This document shows positions 12,152 to 21,846 of a stretch of 64,000 nucleotides of DNA, piece by piece. Under the pieces are notes generated by a model. The model made no database searches and was not told the origin of the DNA. It saw only the letters and a program-made list of their open reading frames with translations. Positions within the stretch are counted from its first letter, which is position 1; the number at the start of each line of letters is the position of its first letter. The position numbers and the translations under genes are program-made. Source of the stretch: Gemmatimonadota bacterium (lineage in GTDB: Bacteria; Gemmatimonadota; Gemmatimonadetes; Gemmatimonadales; GWC2-71-9); the NCBI GenBank assembly GCA_025357945.1, contig JANYLJ010000032.1, positions 27,776-91,775 on the forward strand, read 5' to 3'.

Positions 12152-13530
12152 CAGCGCACCGCCGCCGTCGCATCGAGCCCTGCTTCCAGCGCCATCGCGG
12201 CCGAGAGCATGGTGGCCTCATCGAAGTCTCCCGCCATCAGCTGTCCACCGATCGGCAGCCCTTCGTCCCGCCCCACCGGCAACGACAGCGCAGGGAGTCC
12301 CGCGAGCGACGCCGGACAGACGAAGATGTCGGCGAGGTACATCTGCACGGGATCGGCGGTTTTCTCGCCCGCCTTGAAGGCGGGCGTCGGTGTCGTCGGT
12401 GTAAAGAGGACGTGCACGCCGCTGGCGAAGACCTTCCTGAAGTCGTCGATGATCAGTCGCCGGGCCGCCTGTGCCCGGTGATAGTACCGGCCACTATAAC
12501 CAGCGCTGAGCACGAAGGTACCAACGAGGATGCGACGCCGCACCTCGGCCCCGAAGCCGGCGCCGCGGGTGGCACGATAGAGGGCGCGCACGTCGCCCTC
12601 GGGCCCGATGTGGCGCGGGCCAAAGCGCACGCCGTCGAAACGCGCGAGGTTGGCGGCGGCTTCGGCCGGATTCACGATATAGTACGTCGGGACGGCGTAC
12701 TTGGTGTGCGGCAGCGACACCTCGCGCACGTCGGCACCGAGTTCCTTCAGTACGGCGATCGCCCGATCGCATCCGGCGCGCACACCGGGGTGGAGATCGG
12801 CCGGGAAGTATTCGCGCGGCAGCCCGACCACCAGCCCGCGGAGATCCTTTCGCGCCGCCGGCATCGCGAGCGGGGGTTCAGCGCGCGTGGTGGCATCGAG
12901 TGGGTCGTGTCCGGAAATCGCACAGAGTAGCTGCGCTGCATCGCGCGTGTTCCCGCCGAAGGTCGAGATACAGTCGAGTGACGAGCCGAACGCGACCAAT
13001 CCGGAGCGGGAGACGCGACCATAACTCGGCTTGACGCCGACCACACCGCAGAACGATGCCGGCTGGCGCACCGAGCCACCGGTTTCGGAGCCGAGAGCCG
13101 TCGTGGTCACGCCGGCGGCGACGAGTGCGGCGGAGCCGCCGCTGGACCCGCCGGGGACCCGGGACGGGTCGAGCGGGTGAAGCACGCGGCCGAATGCAGA
13201 GTGTTCGGTCGACGAGCCCATCGCGAACTCGTCGAGGTTCGCCTTGGCCGCGACGAGGCCGCCGGCGGCGCGCAGGCGTCGGACAGCGGTCGCCTCGAAC
13301 GGCGAGACATAGCCGTCAAGAATACGTGACGCGCAGGTAGTCGGCTGATCGGTCGTGACCAGGTTGTCCTTGAGCGCCACCGACGTTCCCGAGAGCGAAC
13401 CGGCGGCCAAGGCGTCAAGTCGCTTCGCCTCGACGTCGAGAAGCGTCTGGGACCAGTGCAGCACGGCGTTGAGCCCAGCGGCCTGGGTGAGCTTGCGGCC
13501 GGTCTCTTCGGCGAGGGTCGTGGCGGTCAT
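12151..13530 (-). CDS. gatA: Asp-tRNA(Asn)/Glu-tRNA(Gln) amidotransferase subunit GatA
   Basis: 459 aa; SGTSVALKDNLVTTDQPTTCASRIL; amidase signature DPSRVPGGSSGGSAALVAAGVTTTALGSETGGSVRQPASFCGVVGVKPSYGRVSR. Confidence 0.97.
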   Translation of the reverse strand: MTATTLAEETGRKLTQAAGLNAVLHWSQTLLDVEAKRLDALAAGSLSGTSVALKDNLVTTDQPTTCASRILDGYVSPFEATAVRRLRAAGGLVAAKANLDEFAMGSSTEHSAFGRVLHPLDPSRVPGGSSGGSAALVAAGVTTTALGSETGGSVRQPASFCGVVGVKPSYGRVSRSGLVAFGSSLDCISTFGGNTRDAAQLLCAISGHDPLDATTRAEPPLAMPAARKDLRGLVVGLPREYFPADLHPGVRAGCDRAIAVLKELGADVREVSLPHTKYAVPTYYIVNPAEAAANLARFDGVRFGPRHIGPEGDVRALYRATRGAGFGAEVRRRILVGTFVLSAGYSGRYYHRAQAARRLIIDDFRKVFASGVHVLFTPTTPTPAFKAGEKTADPVQMYLADIFVCPASLAGLPALSLPVGRDEGLPIGGQLMAGDFDEATMLSAAMALEAGLDATAAVR

Positions 13531-13838
13531 GGCTCGGCCATCCCGCCCAATTTCGGCACCACGAAAAATCCCTGTTGAAACGCCGGCGCCATCTCGGCCG
13601 GCGTTCGGGTCAGGGGTATCGGATCGACGACATCCTCGCGCAACAGCGTGCGCGCAGGTCCGACGACAACACCAGACGCTGTTCCGTCGGTCGCCACCCC
13701 GTCGAGTTGGGCGACAAAGTTGACGATCCCTTCCAGTTGCCGCGCGAGCAGCGCCACATCCGCGTCGCTCACGGCCAACTCGGCCAGACCCGCGACGTGG
13801 CGGACTTCAGCTTCTCCGATCTTCATGCACTCTCCCAC
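13527..13838 (-). CDS. gatC: Asp-tRNA(Asn)/Glu-tRNA(Gln) amidotransferase subunit GatC
   Basis: MKIGEAEVRHVAGLAELAVSDADVALLARQLEGIVNFVAQLD; directly upstream of gatA. Internal Met start (MKIGEAEV) likely. Confidence 0.93.
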   Translation of the reverse strand: MGECMKIGEAEVRHVAGLAELAVSDADVALLARQLEGIVNFVAQLDGVATDGTASGVVVGPARTLLREDVVDPIPLTRTPAEMAPAFQQGFFVVPKLGGMAEP

Positions 13839-16135
13839 TCGCGCTCGAGGCCGGCGAAGGCGACGAGCAGTTGCTTGGTTCCGACCTCGGGGTCGTCGAA
13901 CGCCACCGAGACCTTGAGGTCCTTGCCGACACCGGACAGACCGAGGATTGCACCGGAGCCGAAGCGGCGGTGGCGCACCCGTTCACCCTTGACGAAGCGG
14001 GGCAGGTCCTGACTCTCGACCGCCGCATCGATCGATGGTTGTGCCGCAAAGACACCATCGCGGTCGCGCGGTGGCGGCATGCTGCGATACGCTGGCGTCG
14101 TGCGAGTCCGGCCTGGTCCACTGGTGTCACGACCGCCTGCCCAACTGCGCTGAGCGTTCCATCCCCCGGCGTTGCCGACGGCGAACGAGGTCCGCCGTTC
14201 GTCGACGAGTTCCGGCGGCAGTTCGCGGAGAAATCGTGACGGCATGCCCGGCAACAACTGTCCGCCGCGCCGGCGCGCGCGCGCCCAGGTAAGAATCAGC
14301 GTGTCCTTCGCGCGGGTGATGCCGACGTAGCACAGGCGCCGTTCCTCCTCAAGTCCGTCGGGCGCCTCCAGCGCGCGCGACGACGGGAAGAGTCCCTCCT
14401 CCATTCCACCGATGACCACGACCGGCCACTCGAGCCCCTTGGCCGTATGCAGTGTCATCAGCGTCACCCCGTCGGGTTTCCCGGCGCTGGTGTCAATGGC
14501 TGACAGCAGCGCCGCCTCGTTGAGGAACCGTTGCAGCGGCGTCCCCGGCTCGTCCTCGTCGACGACCTCGGACCACTCAGCCGCCGCTGCCATCAACTCG
14601 CGCACGTTTTCCCAGCGTTCGATCCCTTCGACCCCCTCCGTGGCGAGGACTGCTTCGTACTGGATCGCCTGGACGACTTCGTCCATCACCGTTACCGGGG
14701 CGGCTTCGCCAATGCGGCGTCGCAACCCGTTGATAAGATCCGCAAATTCCTTGAAGGCCGTCCTGAGATTGGGCCGGAGCAACGCCACGCTTTCCGCGCG
14801 TTCCGCCGCCGCCAGCAGCGACAGGTTCCAGACGCGCGCCTGATCCGCGAGACTCGCGAGCGCCACGTCACCCACGCCGCGCCGCGGGACCGCGATCGCG
14901 CGCAGGAACGCCTCGTCATCGCTCGGGTTCGCGATCAGTCGCAGGTACGCCAGGATGTCCTTCACTTCGCGTCGATCATAGAACGAGATCGCGCCGATAA
15001 TCTGGTACGGGATCCCGGCGCGCCGCATCGCCTCCTCGAGTGCCCGCGACTGGGCGTTGGTGCGGTACAGGATCGCACATTCGGCGTGCGTGGCCCCGTC
15101 GGCGCATCGGCGCGCGAGCTCGCGAGCGATCCATTCCGCTTCGTCCCGTTCATCGGCGGCGGCCAGCACGACGATCGATTCGCCACCCGGCCGGCGGGTG
15201 CGCAAGGTCTTGCTGATGCGCCCCGCGTTGTTCGTGATCACCGCGTTGGCCGCGTCGAGGATCGGTCGAGTCGAGCGGTAGTTCTCCTCGAGCTTGACCA
15301 CCCGCGCCTCGCCGAAGTCCTGCTGCAGGTCCCTGAGGTTGCGGAGGTCAGCGCCCCGCCACCCGTAAATACTCTGATCTTCGTCGCCCACGCCGAAGAC
15401 ATTGTTGTGGCCGAGCCCGAGGAACTTGACCAGTTCGTACTGGGCACGATTGGTGTCCTGGAACTCATCCACGAGCAGGAAGTCGAAGCGGCGGCGCCAC
15501 CGCTCGAGGACGTCGGGGTGCTGGCGGAAGAGTGCCAACGGATGGAGCATCAGGTCGTCAAAGTCCATCGCGTTGGCCGACAGCAGGGCGCGCTGCATGG
15601 CGGTGAACACGTCGGCCGCGATGCGCGCCGCCGGATCGTGCGGGGCACTGGCCTCGAGCGCCGCGGCGGTCTGCATCCGGTTCTTCGCAGAGGAGATCAT
15701 GTTCTGGATCAGTTTCGGCGGGAACAACTTCACGGGATGATCCCGCTCCGCCATGATCCGCCGGATGAGCGAGAGCCGGTCATCCTCGTCGTAGATGGTG
15801 AACTGTCGCGAGAAGCCGAGGCGCTCCGCCTCACGCCGCAACAGTCGCGCCGATAATGAATGAAAGGTGCCGATCCACAGCCCACCCGGATCACGGGCGA
15901 GCAGCTGACCGATCCGATGCTTCATTTCACCGGCGGCCTTGTTGGTAAATGTCACCGCGAAAATACGTTCCGGCGGCACGCCGTGCGCATCGATCAGGTG
16001 GGCGATGCGCGCCGTGAGCACCCGGGTCTTGCCGGACCCCGCCCCGGCGATCACCAGGATCGGACCGTGCACGTGCTCCGCCGCGTCGCGCTGGGCCGGG
16101 TTGAGCCCGCGCAGCAGGTCGAGGTCTGGACTCAT
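13823..16135 (-). CDS. pcrA: UvrD/PcrA-type SF1A DNA helicase
   Basis: 770 aa; LNPAQRDAAEHVHGPILVIAGAGSGKTRVLTARIAHL, FGVGDEDQSIYGWRGAD, VTLMTLHTAKGLEWPVVVIGGMEEGLFP, RRLCYVGITRAKD. Confidence 0.95.
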   Translation of the reverse strand: MSPDLDLLRGLNPAQRDAAEHVHGPILVIAGAGSGKTRVLTARIAHLIDAHGVPPERIFAVTFTNKAAGEMKHRIGQLLARDPGGLWIGTFHSLSARLLRREAERLGFSRQFTIYDEDDRLSLIRRIMAERDHPVKLFPPKLIQNMISSAKNRMQTAAALEASAPHDPAARIAADVFTAMQRALLSANAMDFDDLMLHPLALFRQHPDVLERWRRRFDFLLVDEFQDTNRAQYELVKFLGLGHNNVFGVGDEDQSIYGWRGADLRNLRDLQQDFGEARVVKLEENYRSTRPILDAANAVITNNAGRISKTLRTRRPGGESIVVLAAADERDEAEWIARELARRCADGATHAECAILYRTNAQSRALEEAMRRAGIPYQIIGAISFYDRREVKDILAYLRLIANPSDDEAFLRAIAVPRRGVGDVALASLADQARVWNLSLLAAAERAESVALLRPNLRTAFKEFADLINGLRRRIGEAAPVTVMDEVVQAIQYEAVLATEGVEGIERWENVRELMAAAAEWSEVVDEDEPGTPLQRFLNEAALLSAIDTSAGKPDGVTLMTLHTAKGLEWPVVVIGGMEEGLFPSSRALEAPDGLEEERRLCYVGITRAKDTLILTWARARRRGGQLLPGMPSRFLRELPPELVDERRTSFAVGNAGGWNAQRSWAGGRDTSGPGRTRTTPAYRSMPPPRDRDGVFAAQPSIDAAVESQDLPRFVKGERVRHRRFGSGAILGLSGVGKDLKVSVAFDDPEVGTKQLLVAFAGLEREWESA

Positions 16136-17316
16136 GCCGTCGGTGTCGCCAAGGGGAAGCGCATCAACAAGGAGGTCCCGAGTGTGGTTGGCTCGAGTGA
16201 CAGTGTCCCCCGGTGACCATCCACCACCACCCGGCGCGCGAGGGCGAGGCCGATACCCCAGCCGCCGCGCTTGGTGGTGATGCCGGGCTGGAAGAGCGTG
16301 CGACGAATATCTCGCGGTACCCCGGGTCCGTCGTCGACCACCCGCAGCGTCGCGGTGTCGCCCGCCACTTCAGCGGCCAGTGTGATGTTGCCGTCGCGAC
16401 CCTGGAGCGCGTCGATCGCGTTCTTGACCATCGCTTCCAGTGCCCACTCCAGTAGCACGGGATCGCCGAGAATCACGGGGCCCGCGCTCGGCGCTCGCAC
16501 GGTGAGCTGGATGGCGTTGGCGTGCTTCGGGAGGCGTGGTCGAAAGTAACCGGCGACGCGCTCGGCGAGCGCACCGAGGGCGATCGGATCGCGCCGTGCC
16601 GGATTGCCGATGCGTTCGAAGCGCTGCGCCACCCGCTGCAGTCGTTCGGCATCGGCATCGAGAAATTCGGCGATCTTCTTCGGCGGCAGGCCTTCCTCAC
16701 GCAACTGTTCGATCCATCCTTGCAGGGAGGTGAGCGGCGTGCCCATCTGGTGCGCCGCTTCGCGCGCCATGGCGACCCACATGCGATCGCGTTGGGCGTT
16801 CGTCGCACTGCGATAGGCCACGATGGCCACCGTCACCATGACGACCATGGTGAGTGCCTGCAGGACGCCGAGCCGGAGCAGGATCTGCGTCTGGGGGATG
16901 CCGCCATAGTGCACCGCCCCCACGCCCGGGGTGACGAATGGCGCGTTCCGCGCGTCGAGCTCGGCGATGTAGGGCGGCATGCGACGGGTGGTGTCGGTGA
17001 ACGGAAGATTGGCGAAGGCGGTCACGTTACCGGAGGCGTCGGTGAGGACGAGCGGAAGCCCCAGCGTTCGCACGCGTGCGCCGACTTCGAGCAACGCCGC
17101 GATGGCCGCGTCGGGATCGGTACCGATCAGCCCGCGGTAGGCGATGGAATAGAGTTGTGATGCGGCGAGTGCCTGTGCCCGCAGGCGACGTGCGACGATC
17201 CAGCTCGAGCCTACGCTGAGGCCGGCGAGCAGTGCCACGAGCAGCAGCGCCACCGCCGGAGCGAGGCGGCGCAGCCGCTCGCTACGACCGCGGGAGGAGG
17301 CGATCGGTCCCGACAT
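16132..17316 (-). CDS. Sensor histidine kinase
   Basis: ATG at 17316 (MSGPIASSRGRSERLRRLAPAVALLLVALLAGL); H box AREAAHQMGTPLTSLQGWIEQL; ATPase VVDDGPGVP, GGWGIGLALARRVV. Two TM segments flank an extracytoplasmic region. Confidence 0.85.
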   Translation of the reverse strand: MSGPIASSRGRSERLRRLAPAVALLLVALLAGLSVGSSWIVARRLRAQALAASQLYSIAYRGLIGTDPDAAIAALLEVGARVRTLGLPLVLTDASGNVTAFANLPFTDTTRRMPPYIAELDARNAPFVTPGVGAVHYGGIPQTQILLRLGVLQALTMVVMVTVAIVAYRSATNAQRDRMWVAMAREAAHQMGTPLTSLQGWIEQLREEGLPPKKIAEFLDADAERLQRVAQRFERIGNPARRDPIALGALAERVAGYFRPRLPKHANAIQLTVRAPSAGPVILGDPVLLEWALEAMVKNAIDALQGRDGNITLAAEVAGDTATLRVVDDGPGVPRDIRRTLFQPGITTKRGGWGIGLALARRVVVDGHRGTLSLEPTTLGTSLLMRFPLATPTA

Positions 17317-18565
17317 AGGGGACCAGCGCTTCGGGCAGGACAACGGAGCCGTCGGCTTGCTGCCCATTCTCGAGCAAGGCGACGATGGTTCTCGGGAAGG
17401 CGACACCGGATGCGTTCAGGGTGTGCACGAATTCCGGCTTGGCATTGGGCGCCGGACGGAAGCGTATGTTGGCGCGCCGAGCCTGGAAGTCCGTGAAGGT
17501 GCTGGCGCTCGATACTTCAAGCCAACCGCCCACTCCGGGCGCCCACGCTTCGAGATCGAAAGTGCACGCGCTCGCGAAGCCGGTATCGCCGGCGGCGAGT
17601 TCGAGCACGCGGTACGGCAGGTTGAGCAACTGGAGAGCCTTTTCCGCGTGCGCCGTGATCAGCCGGTGTTCCTGCTCGCTCGTGTCTGGTCGGACCAACC
17701 GCACCAGCTCGACCTTGTCGAACTGATGGACCCGGATCAGGCCGCGGGTGTCCTTGCCGTGCGCCCCGGCTTCGCGCCGAAAGCACGGTGTGTATGCCGC
17801 CATCGCGATCGGCAGATCCGCCCCATCGAGGATCTCGTCGCGGTGGATGTTCGTCAGCGGGACTTCAGCGGTCGGAATGAGGAAGAGGTCGTCGCTGGCC
17901 ATGCGATAGAGGTCGTCTTCGAACTTCGGCAATTGGCCGGTGCCCGTCAGGCTGGCACGATTCACGAGGAAGGGCGGCTGCACCTCGAGGTAGCCGTGCT
18001 CCCGGGTGTGGAGATCGAGCAGGAAGTTGGCGAGGGCGCGCACCAGGCGCGCCCCGGCGCCCGTGAACAACGGGAAGCCGGACCCGGTGATCTTGGCCCC
18101 GCGCGGCAGGTCGAACAGCCCGAGCGTCTGGCCCAGCTCCCAATGCGGCCGCGGCCTGAAATCGAATTCTCGCACCACGCCCCACGTGCGCACGACCCGA
18201 TTTGCCGCCGCCTCACCATCGGGAATGTGGTCGAGCAGGAAGTTCGGTACGTTGAGAAGGTGCTCATTGAGCAGCGTCTCGAGGTCCTTGAGATCCGCCT
18301 CGAGTTGGTGGACCTGTTCGCCGGACGCCTTGAGTGTGGCGAGCAGGTCGACGGCTGGTTCCCTGGCCTTCTTGCGCCGCGCGACCTCAGCCGACTGCGC
18401 GTTACGGGCGGCCTGCAGCTGCTCGACCTGCACGAGCGTCGCGCGACGGCGACGCTCCAGTTCGATGACGTGTCCGAGCTGGTCGAGCGCAGTGCGATCG
18501 AGGCGGCGCGCCAGCGCGGCCCGTGCGGCGTCGGGATCCTGGCGAACGCGCCGAACGTCGATCAT
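17282..18565 (-). CDS. serS: Seryl-tRNA synthetase
   Basis: ATG at 18565: MIDVRRVRQDPDAARAALARR; TAEVPLTNIHRDEIL, TPCFRREAGAHGKDTRGLIRVHQFDKVELV. Confidence 0.96.
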   Translation of the reverse strand: MIDVRRVRQDPDAARAALARRLDRTALDQLGHVIELERRRRATLVQVEQLQAARNAQSAEVARRKKAREPAVDLLATLKASGEQVHQLEADLKDLETLLNEHLLNVPNFLLDHIPDGEAAANRVVRTWGVVREFDFRPRPHWELGQTLGLFDLPRGAKITGSGFPLFTGAGARLVRALANFLLDLHTREHGYLEVQPPFLVNRASLTGTGQLPKFEDDLYRMASDDLFLIPTAEVPLTNIHRDEILDGADLPIAMAAYTPCFRREAGAHGKDTRGLIRVHQFDKVELVRLVRPDTSEQEHRLITAHAEKALQLLNLPYRVLELAAGDTGFASACTFDLEAWAPGVGGWLEVSSASTFTDFQARRANIRFRPAPNAKPEFVHTLNASGVAFPRTIVALLENGQQADGSVVLPEALVPYVGTDRLLPRS

Positions 18566-18569
18566 CGCG

Positions 18570-19121
18570 TCAGTTGGTTGGAACGCCGGGCTGCAGACTC
18601 TTGTATCCGCAGTTGGTATTGGAGAGCGCCGCGAAGCGCACCGTCTTGTTGACATCGTCGAAGTCGATGACTTGCAGCTTGGCGTACTGCGGCACACCGA
18701 GGAAACAGGCGATGCGCGACCGTGCCGCAAAGACATCGCCCGCCGCGATCACCAGCGTATCGGTAGTCAGGTAGTTGTCGGTGGGTGCCACCGCCAACTG
18801 GGCGAACGTCTGCGTCATCCGAATGAACCCCGGGTTGCTGCCGGTCTTGTTTCCCAGGCCGGCGAGCGCGTGCAAGGGGAGAAAGAGGTGGCGGCCGAGC
18901 GAATCGCGATTATAGACGAAGTCGAATGACGAGGTCTGGTCCGTCCGCACCGGCCGGCCGGTGGTAATGTCGAACGCCGACGGAAACTTCAAGGCGGCAC
19001 CCGCGAGGGCACCCATGGTGACCGTGTCGACGACGTTTGCCTGCTGCGCCGGCGCCAGTTGGTTGACGCTGCAGGCCGCAGTCGCGGAGACTCCCAGAAC
19101 GAGCGCCAGTCGACGGATCAT
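18570..19121 (-). CDS. Hypothetical secreted protein/lipoprotein
   Basis: ATG at 19121: MIRRLALVLGVSATAACSVNQLAPAQQANVV, lipobox-like TAAC. Confidence 0.55.
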   Translation of the reverse strand: MIRRLALVLGVSATAACSVNQLAPAQQANVVDTVTMGALAGAALKFPSAFDITTGRPVRTDQTSSFDFVYNRDSLGRHLFLPLHALAGLGNKTGSNPGFIRMTQTFAQLAVAPTDNYLTTDTLVIAAGDVFAARSRIACFLGVPQYAKLQVIDFDDVNKTVRFAALSNTNCGYKSLQPGVPTN

Positions 19122-19171
19122 GTCCAGAAGGTTAGACCGCTCGTCCGGACGCGGCAACCCGCCGTGGTTCC

Positions 19172-19201
19172 TTGACTTCGCTCACGTCGGCGCTCTAGCT
19201 T
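19172..19201 (+). promoter_or_regulatory. Putative promoter for the roadblock/mannose-1-P guanylyltransferase operon
   Basis: TTGACT-N18-TAGCTT in the divergent intergenic region, about 35 bp upstream of the ATG at 19236. Confidence 0.4.
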
Positions 19202-19235
19202 CGCGCGTCCCTTACGCCATCGCGGAGCCGATCCG

Positions 19236-19589
19236 ATGCAACCCCTGAGATCCGTCCTGATGGCCCTCGTCGACCGCCCCGATGTGGCCGCCGTCGTCGT
19301 GGTCAGCGACGACGGCTTGGTCGTCGAATCGCACCTCCCCACCGACCTCGATGCGGAGGAGCTCGCCGCGCTCGCCACCAGCGCCGGCCGCGCCATCACC
19401 GCGCTCGGCGAGGCGGCCCGGTGCGGCGAGCTCGCCCAGGCCGCGATTGAGTGCAGCCGGGGCACGCTGGTGCTGCAGCGACTCCCCTCGGGTGCGACCC
19501 TCCTCGTGCTCGCCGCCGAGGCGGGCGACCTGGGCGCCCTGTTGTACGACCTGCGCCGTCACGCCCCCGCGCTGGTGTCGCTGCTGTGA
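19236..19589 (+). CDS. Roadblock/LC7 domain protein
   Basis: 117 aa; MQPLRSVLMALVDRPDVAAVVVVSDDGLVVESHLPTDLDAEELAALATSAGRAITALGE, roadblock pattern. Confidence 0.7.
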   Translation: MQPLRSVLMALVDRPDVAAVVVVSDDGLVVESHLPTDLDAEELAALATSAGRAITALGEAARCGELAQAAIECSRGTLVLQRLPSGATLLVLAAEAGDLGALLYDLRRHAPALVSLL

Positions 19590-19603
19590 GGGGGTCCTGA
19601 CCA

Positions 19604-20632
19604 ATGCAATGGGCGATCCTGCTTGCCGGTGGGTCGGGGACGCGATTCTGGCCACTGTCATCGCCGTCGCGGCCGAAGCAACTGCTGCCCCTGGCGGGGC
19701 CGCGCTCCAGTGCGGAGGACGCGGTGGACCGGCTCGCCGGGTTCATTCCCGCTGAGCGCATCCTGGTCGTTTCGGGTGGGTCGCTCGCCGACCGGCTTCG
19801 CGATCGACTGGCGCTGCCCAGGGAAAGCTTCCTGATCGAACCGCGCGCGGCATCCACGGGCCCGGCGCTGGTGTGGGCGACGCTGGAGGCGGCGCGGCGT
19901 GACCCGCATGCCACCGTCGTATCGATGCATGCGGACTGGATCGTGCGTGATCCGGCCGCCTTCGTGGCGAGCGCGGCCACCGCATTGGAGACGGCGATCC
20001 GGCACCGTCGACTGGTCACGGTCGGCATCGTACCGTCACGGCCCGAGACCGGTTTCGGGTACATCGTACCCGGTGAACGGCTCGATTCGGCGGCGCGCGC
20101 CGTCGGGCGCTTCGTGGAGAAACCTGATGGCGCTCGTGCCCTGGACCTGATGGCTGAAGGCGCCCTGTGGAACAGTGGCCTCTTCGCGTGGCGCGCCGAA
20201 GATCTGCGGCGGGAAGTCATGGCGCACACGCCGGAAATCGCTCCCTACCTGCCGCTGCTCGATGCCGAGGACGTGGCCGGCTTCTTTCGCGGCGTGCGGG
20301 ACGTGTCAATCGACGTCGGGGTGTTCGAACGCAGCGACTCAGTCGCAGTCGTGGCCGGCGACTTCGCGTGGGACGACATCGGCACGTGGGAGGCGCTGGC
20401 GCGAGTACGGACGCGTGACCGCCGCGGCAACGTCACGCACGGTGCCGTGACGCTGGTGGACTGCAGCGATTGCATCGTCTGGAACGACGGACCGCCGATG
20501 GTCCTGAGCGGCGTCCACGATCTGGTGGTCGTGCACGCCAACGAGCGAACGCTGGTGCTCGACCGCGCGCGCGCGCCGGACCTGAAGCGCACCCTGGACG
20601 CGTTGCCGGCCGACGTGCGGGAACTCGGCTGA
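19604..20632 (+). CDS. Mannose-1-phosphate guanylyltransferase
   Basis: MQWAILLAGGSGTRFWPLSSPSRPKQLLPLAG; ETGFGYIVPGE, RFVEKPD, WNSGLFAWRAEDL, DVGVFERSD. Confidence 0.92.
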   Translation: MQWAILLAGGSGTRFWPLSSPSRPKQLLPLAGPRSSAEDAVDRLAGFIPAERILVVSGGSLADRLRDRLALPRESFLIEPRAASTGPALVWATLEAARRDPHATVVSMHADWIVRDPAAFVASAATALETAIRHRRLVTVGIVPSRPETGFGYIVPGERLDSAARAVGRFVEKPDGARALDLMAEGALWNSGLFAWRAEDLRREVMAHTPEIAPYLPLLDAEDVAGFFRGVRDVSIDVGVFERSDSVAVVAGDFAWDDIGTWEALARVRTRDRRGNVTHGAVTLVDCSDCIVWNDGPPMVLSGVHDLVVVHANERTLVLDRARAPDLKRTLDALPADVRELG

Positions 20633-20633
20633 C

Positions 20634-21803
20634 ATGAGCTCCCTCTACCTGCTCGAACCGGCGGAGCCCGGCGCCGCGTGGGCGCCCTTCGCCGGTGCCG
20701 CCCCGCTCTCGGAGTTGCGCGCCGGCATGTGGCGGCTGCGCGAACGGTGGGAGCGCGGCCTCGGTGCCCGGGCTGCCGGCGTGATCGCGCCGCACGCCAC
20801 TGGGCATCGTCTCGTCAACGGACCGGCGCTCATTGGCACCGAGCGCATCGCCGGGCCGGCCTGGGTCGTTGACGCCACGTTTGCAGCCAAGCTCCCGATG
20901 CGCGCGGTCGGTAGTGCCAAGCGCCTGGTGCACGGCGGCAAGACGGTGGCGTGGCGGCTGGACGCGGGCCAGCGCTGGGAAGGTCCGTTCAGCCACGGCG
21001 ATGGCGTGGTGATCGAGGGGCGCCCGCTTGTCGGTGCGTTCGACCTGATCACCGCACTGGAACAGTTGCTGTTTACCGACACGCTTGCGGCCCTGGACGG
21101 CAAGACGGATCCGCTCCCGGCCGGGACAACCGTGTTGGGAAACGGCGAAGCGATCGCCTTGCGTGGCGCGGCGGTGGAACCGGGTGTTGTGTTCGACGCC
21201 CGCAAGGGCGCCATCGTGCTTGAGCGCGGCGTGCAGGTGCGCAGCGGCACCCGTCTCGAAGGCCCGTTCTGGGCCGGCGAGGGCACGTTCCTTGTCGGGG
21301 GCCAGTTCCGGCACGCAAGTGTGGGCCCCCATTGTCGCGTGCATGGTGAAGTCAGTACGTCGGTGTTCAACGGTTACGCCAACAAGAGTCACGACGGGTT
21401 CGTCGGCCATTCCGTGATCGGCGAATGGGTCAACCTTGGCGCCGGAACGATTACGTCGAATCTCAAGAACACATATGGTCCGATCCGGCTCGATCTGGCC
21501 GAACATCGCATCGAGACCCAACGCAGCAATCTCGGCTCCCTGATCGGCGACCACGTCAAGACGGCGATCGGGACCCTGCTACCCACCGGCGCGGTGCTTG
21601 GGGCCGGCGCGAACCTGTTCGGCGCTCCGCGCGCGCCAAAGTACGTGGCGCCGTTCGCCTGGGGCGGCGACAGCACCGAGCGGATACGGGTGGACCAGTT
21701 TATCGCGATGGCCAAGCGGATCATGCCGCGGCGCGATGTCGCCGTCGATGCGAACGGGGAGGCATCGTTGCGTGCGATGCATGCCCGATTGACCGGCGAG
21801 TAG
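20634..21803 (+). CDS. GlmU-like sugar nucleotidyltransferase/acetyltransferase with left-handed beta-helix
   Basis: 389 aa; C-terminal hexapeptide region EGTFLVGGQFRHASVGPHCRVHGEVSTSVFNGYANKSHDGFVGHSVIGEWVNLGAGTITSNLKNTYGPI, consistent with alternative bacterial GlmU family. Confidence 0.78.
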   Translation: MSSLYLLEPAEPGAAWAPFAGAAPLSELRAGMWRLRERWERGLGARAAGVIAPHATGHRLVNGPALIGTERIAGPAWVVDATFAAKLPMRAVGSAKRLVHGGKTVAWRLDAGQRWEGPFSHGDGVVIEGRPLVGAFDLITALEQLLFTDTLAALDGKTDPLPAGTTVLGNGEAIALRGAAVEPGVVFDARKGAIVLERGVQVRSGTRLEGPFWAGEGTFLVGGQFRHASVGPHCRVHGEVSTSVFNGYANKSHDGFVGHSVIGEWVNLGAGTITSNLKNTYGPIRLDLAEHRIETQRSNLGSLIGDHVKTAIGTLLPTGAVLGAGANLFGAPRAPKYVAPFAWGGDSTERIRVDQFIAMAKRIMPRRDVAVDANGEASLRAMHARLTGE

Positions 21804-21846
21804 CGCACAGCATGCCGCGGCTGCGCCCGGCAGCTGGTGATCAGCC

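Noticed and set aside
9606-12481. Long + strand ORFs 9606-10928 and 10469-12481
   Set aside because: Antisense to the cysteine desulfurase-like gene, gatB and gatA; no recognisable domain.
14531-15856. 441-aa + strand ORF
   Set aside because: Antisense to the UvrD/PcrA helicase gene; shadow ORF.
17357-18652. 431-aa + strand ORF
   Set aside because: Antisense to serS; shadow ORF.
20433-21554. 373-aa minus-strand ORF
   Set aside because: Antisense to the sugar nucleotidyltransferase genes; shadow ORF.
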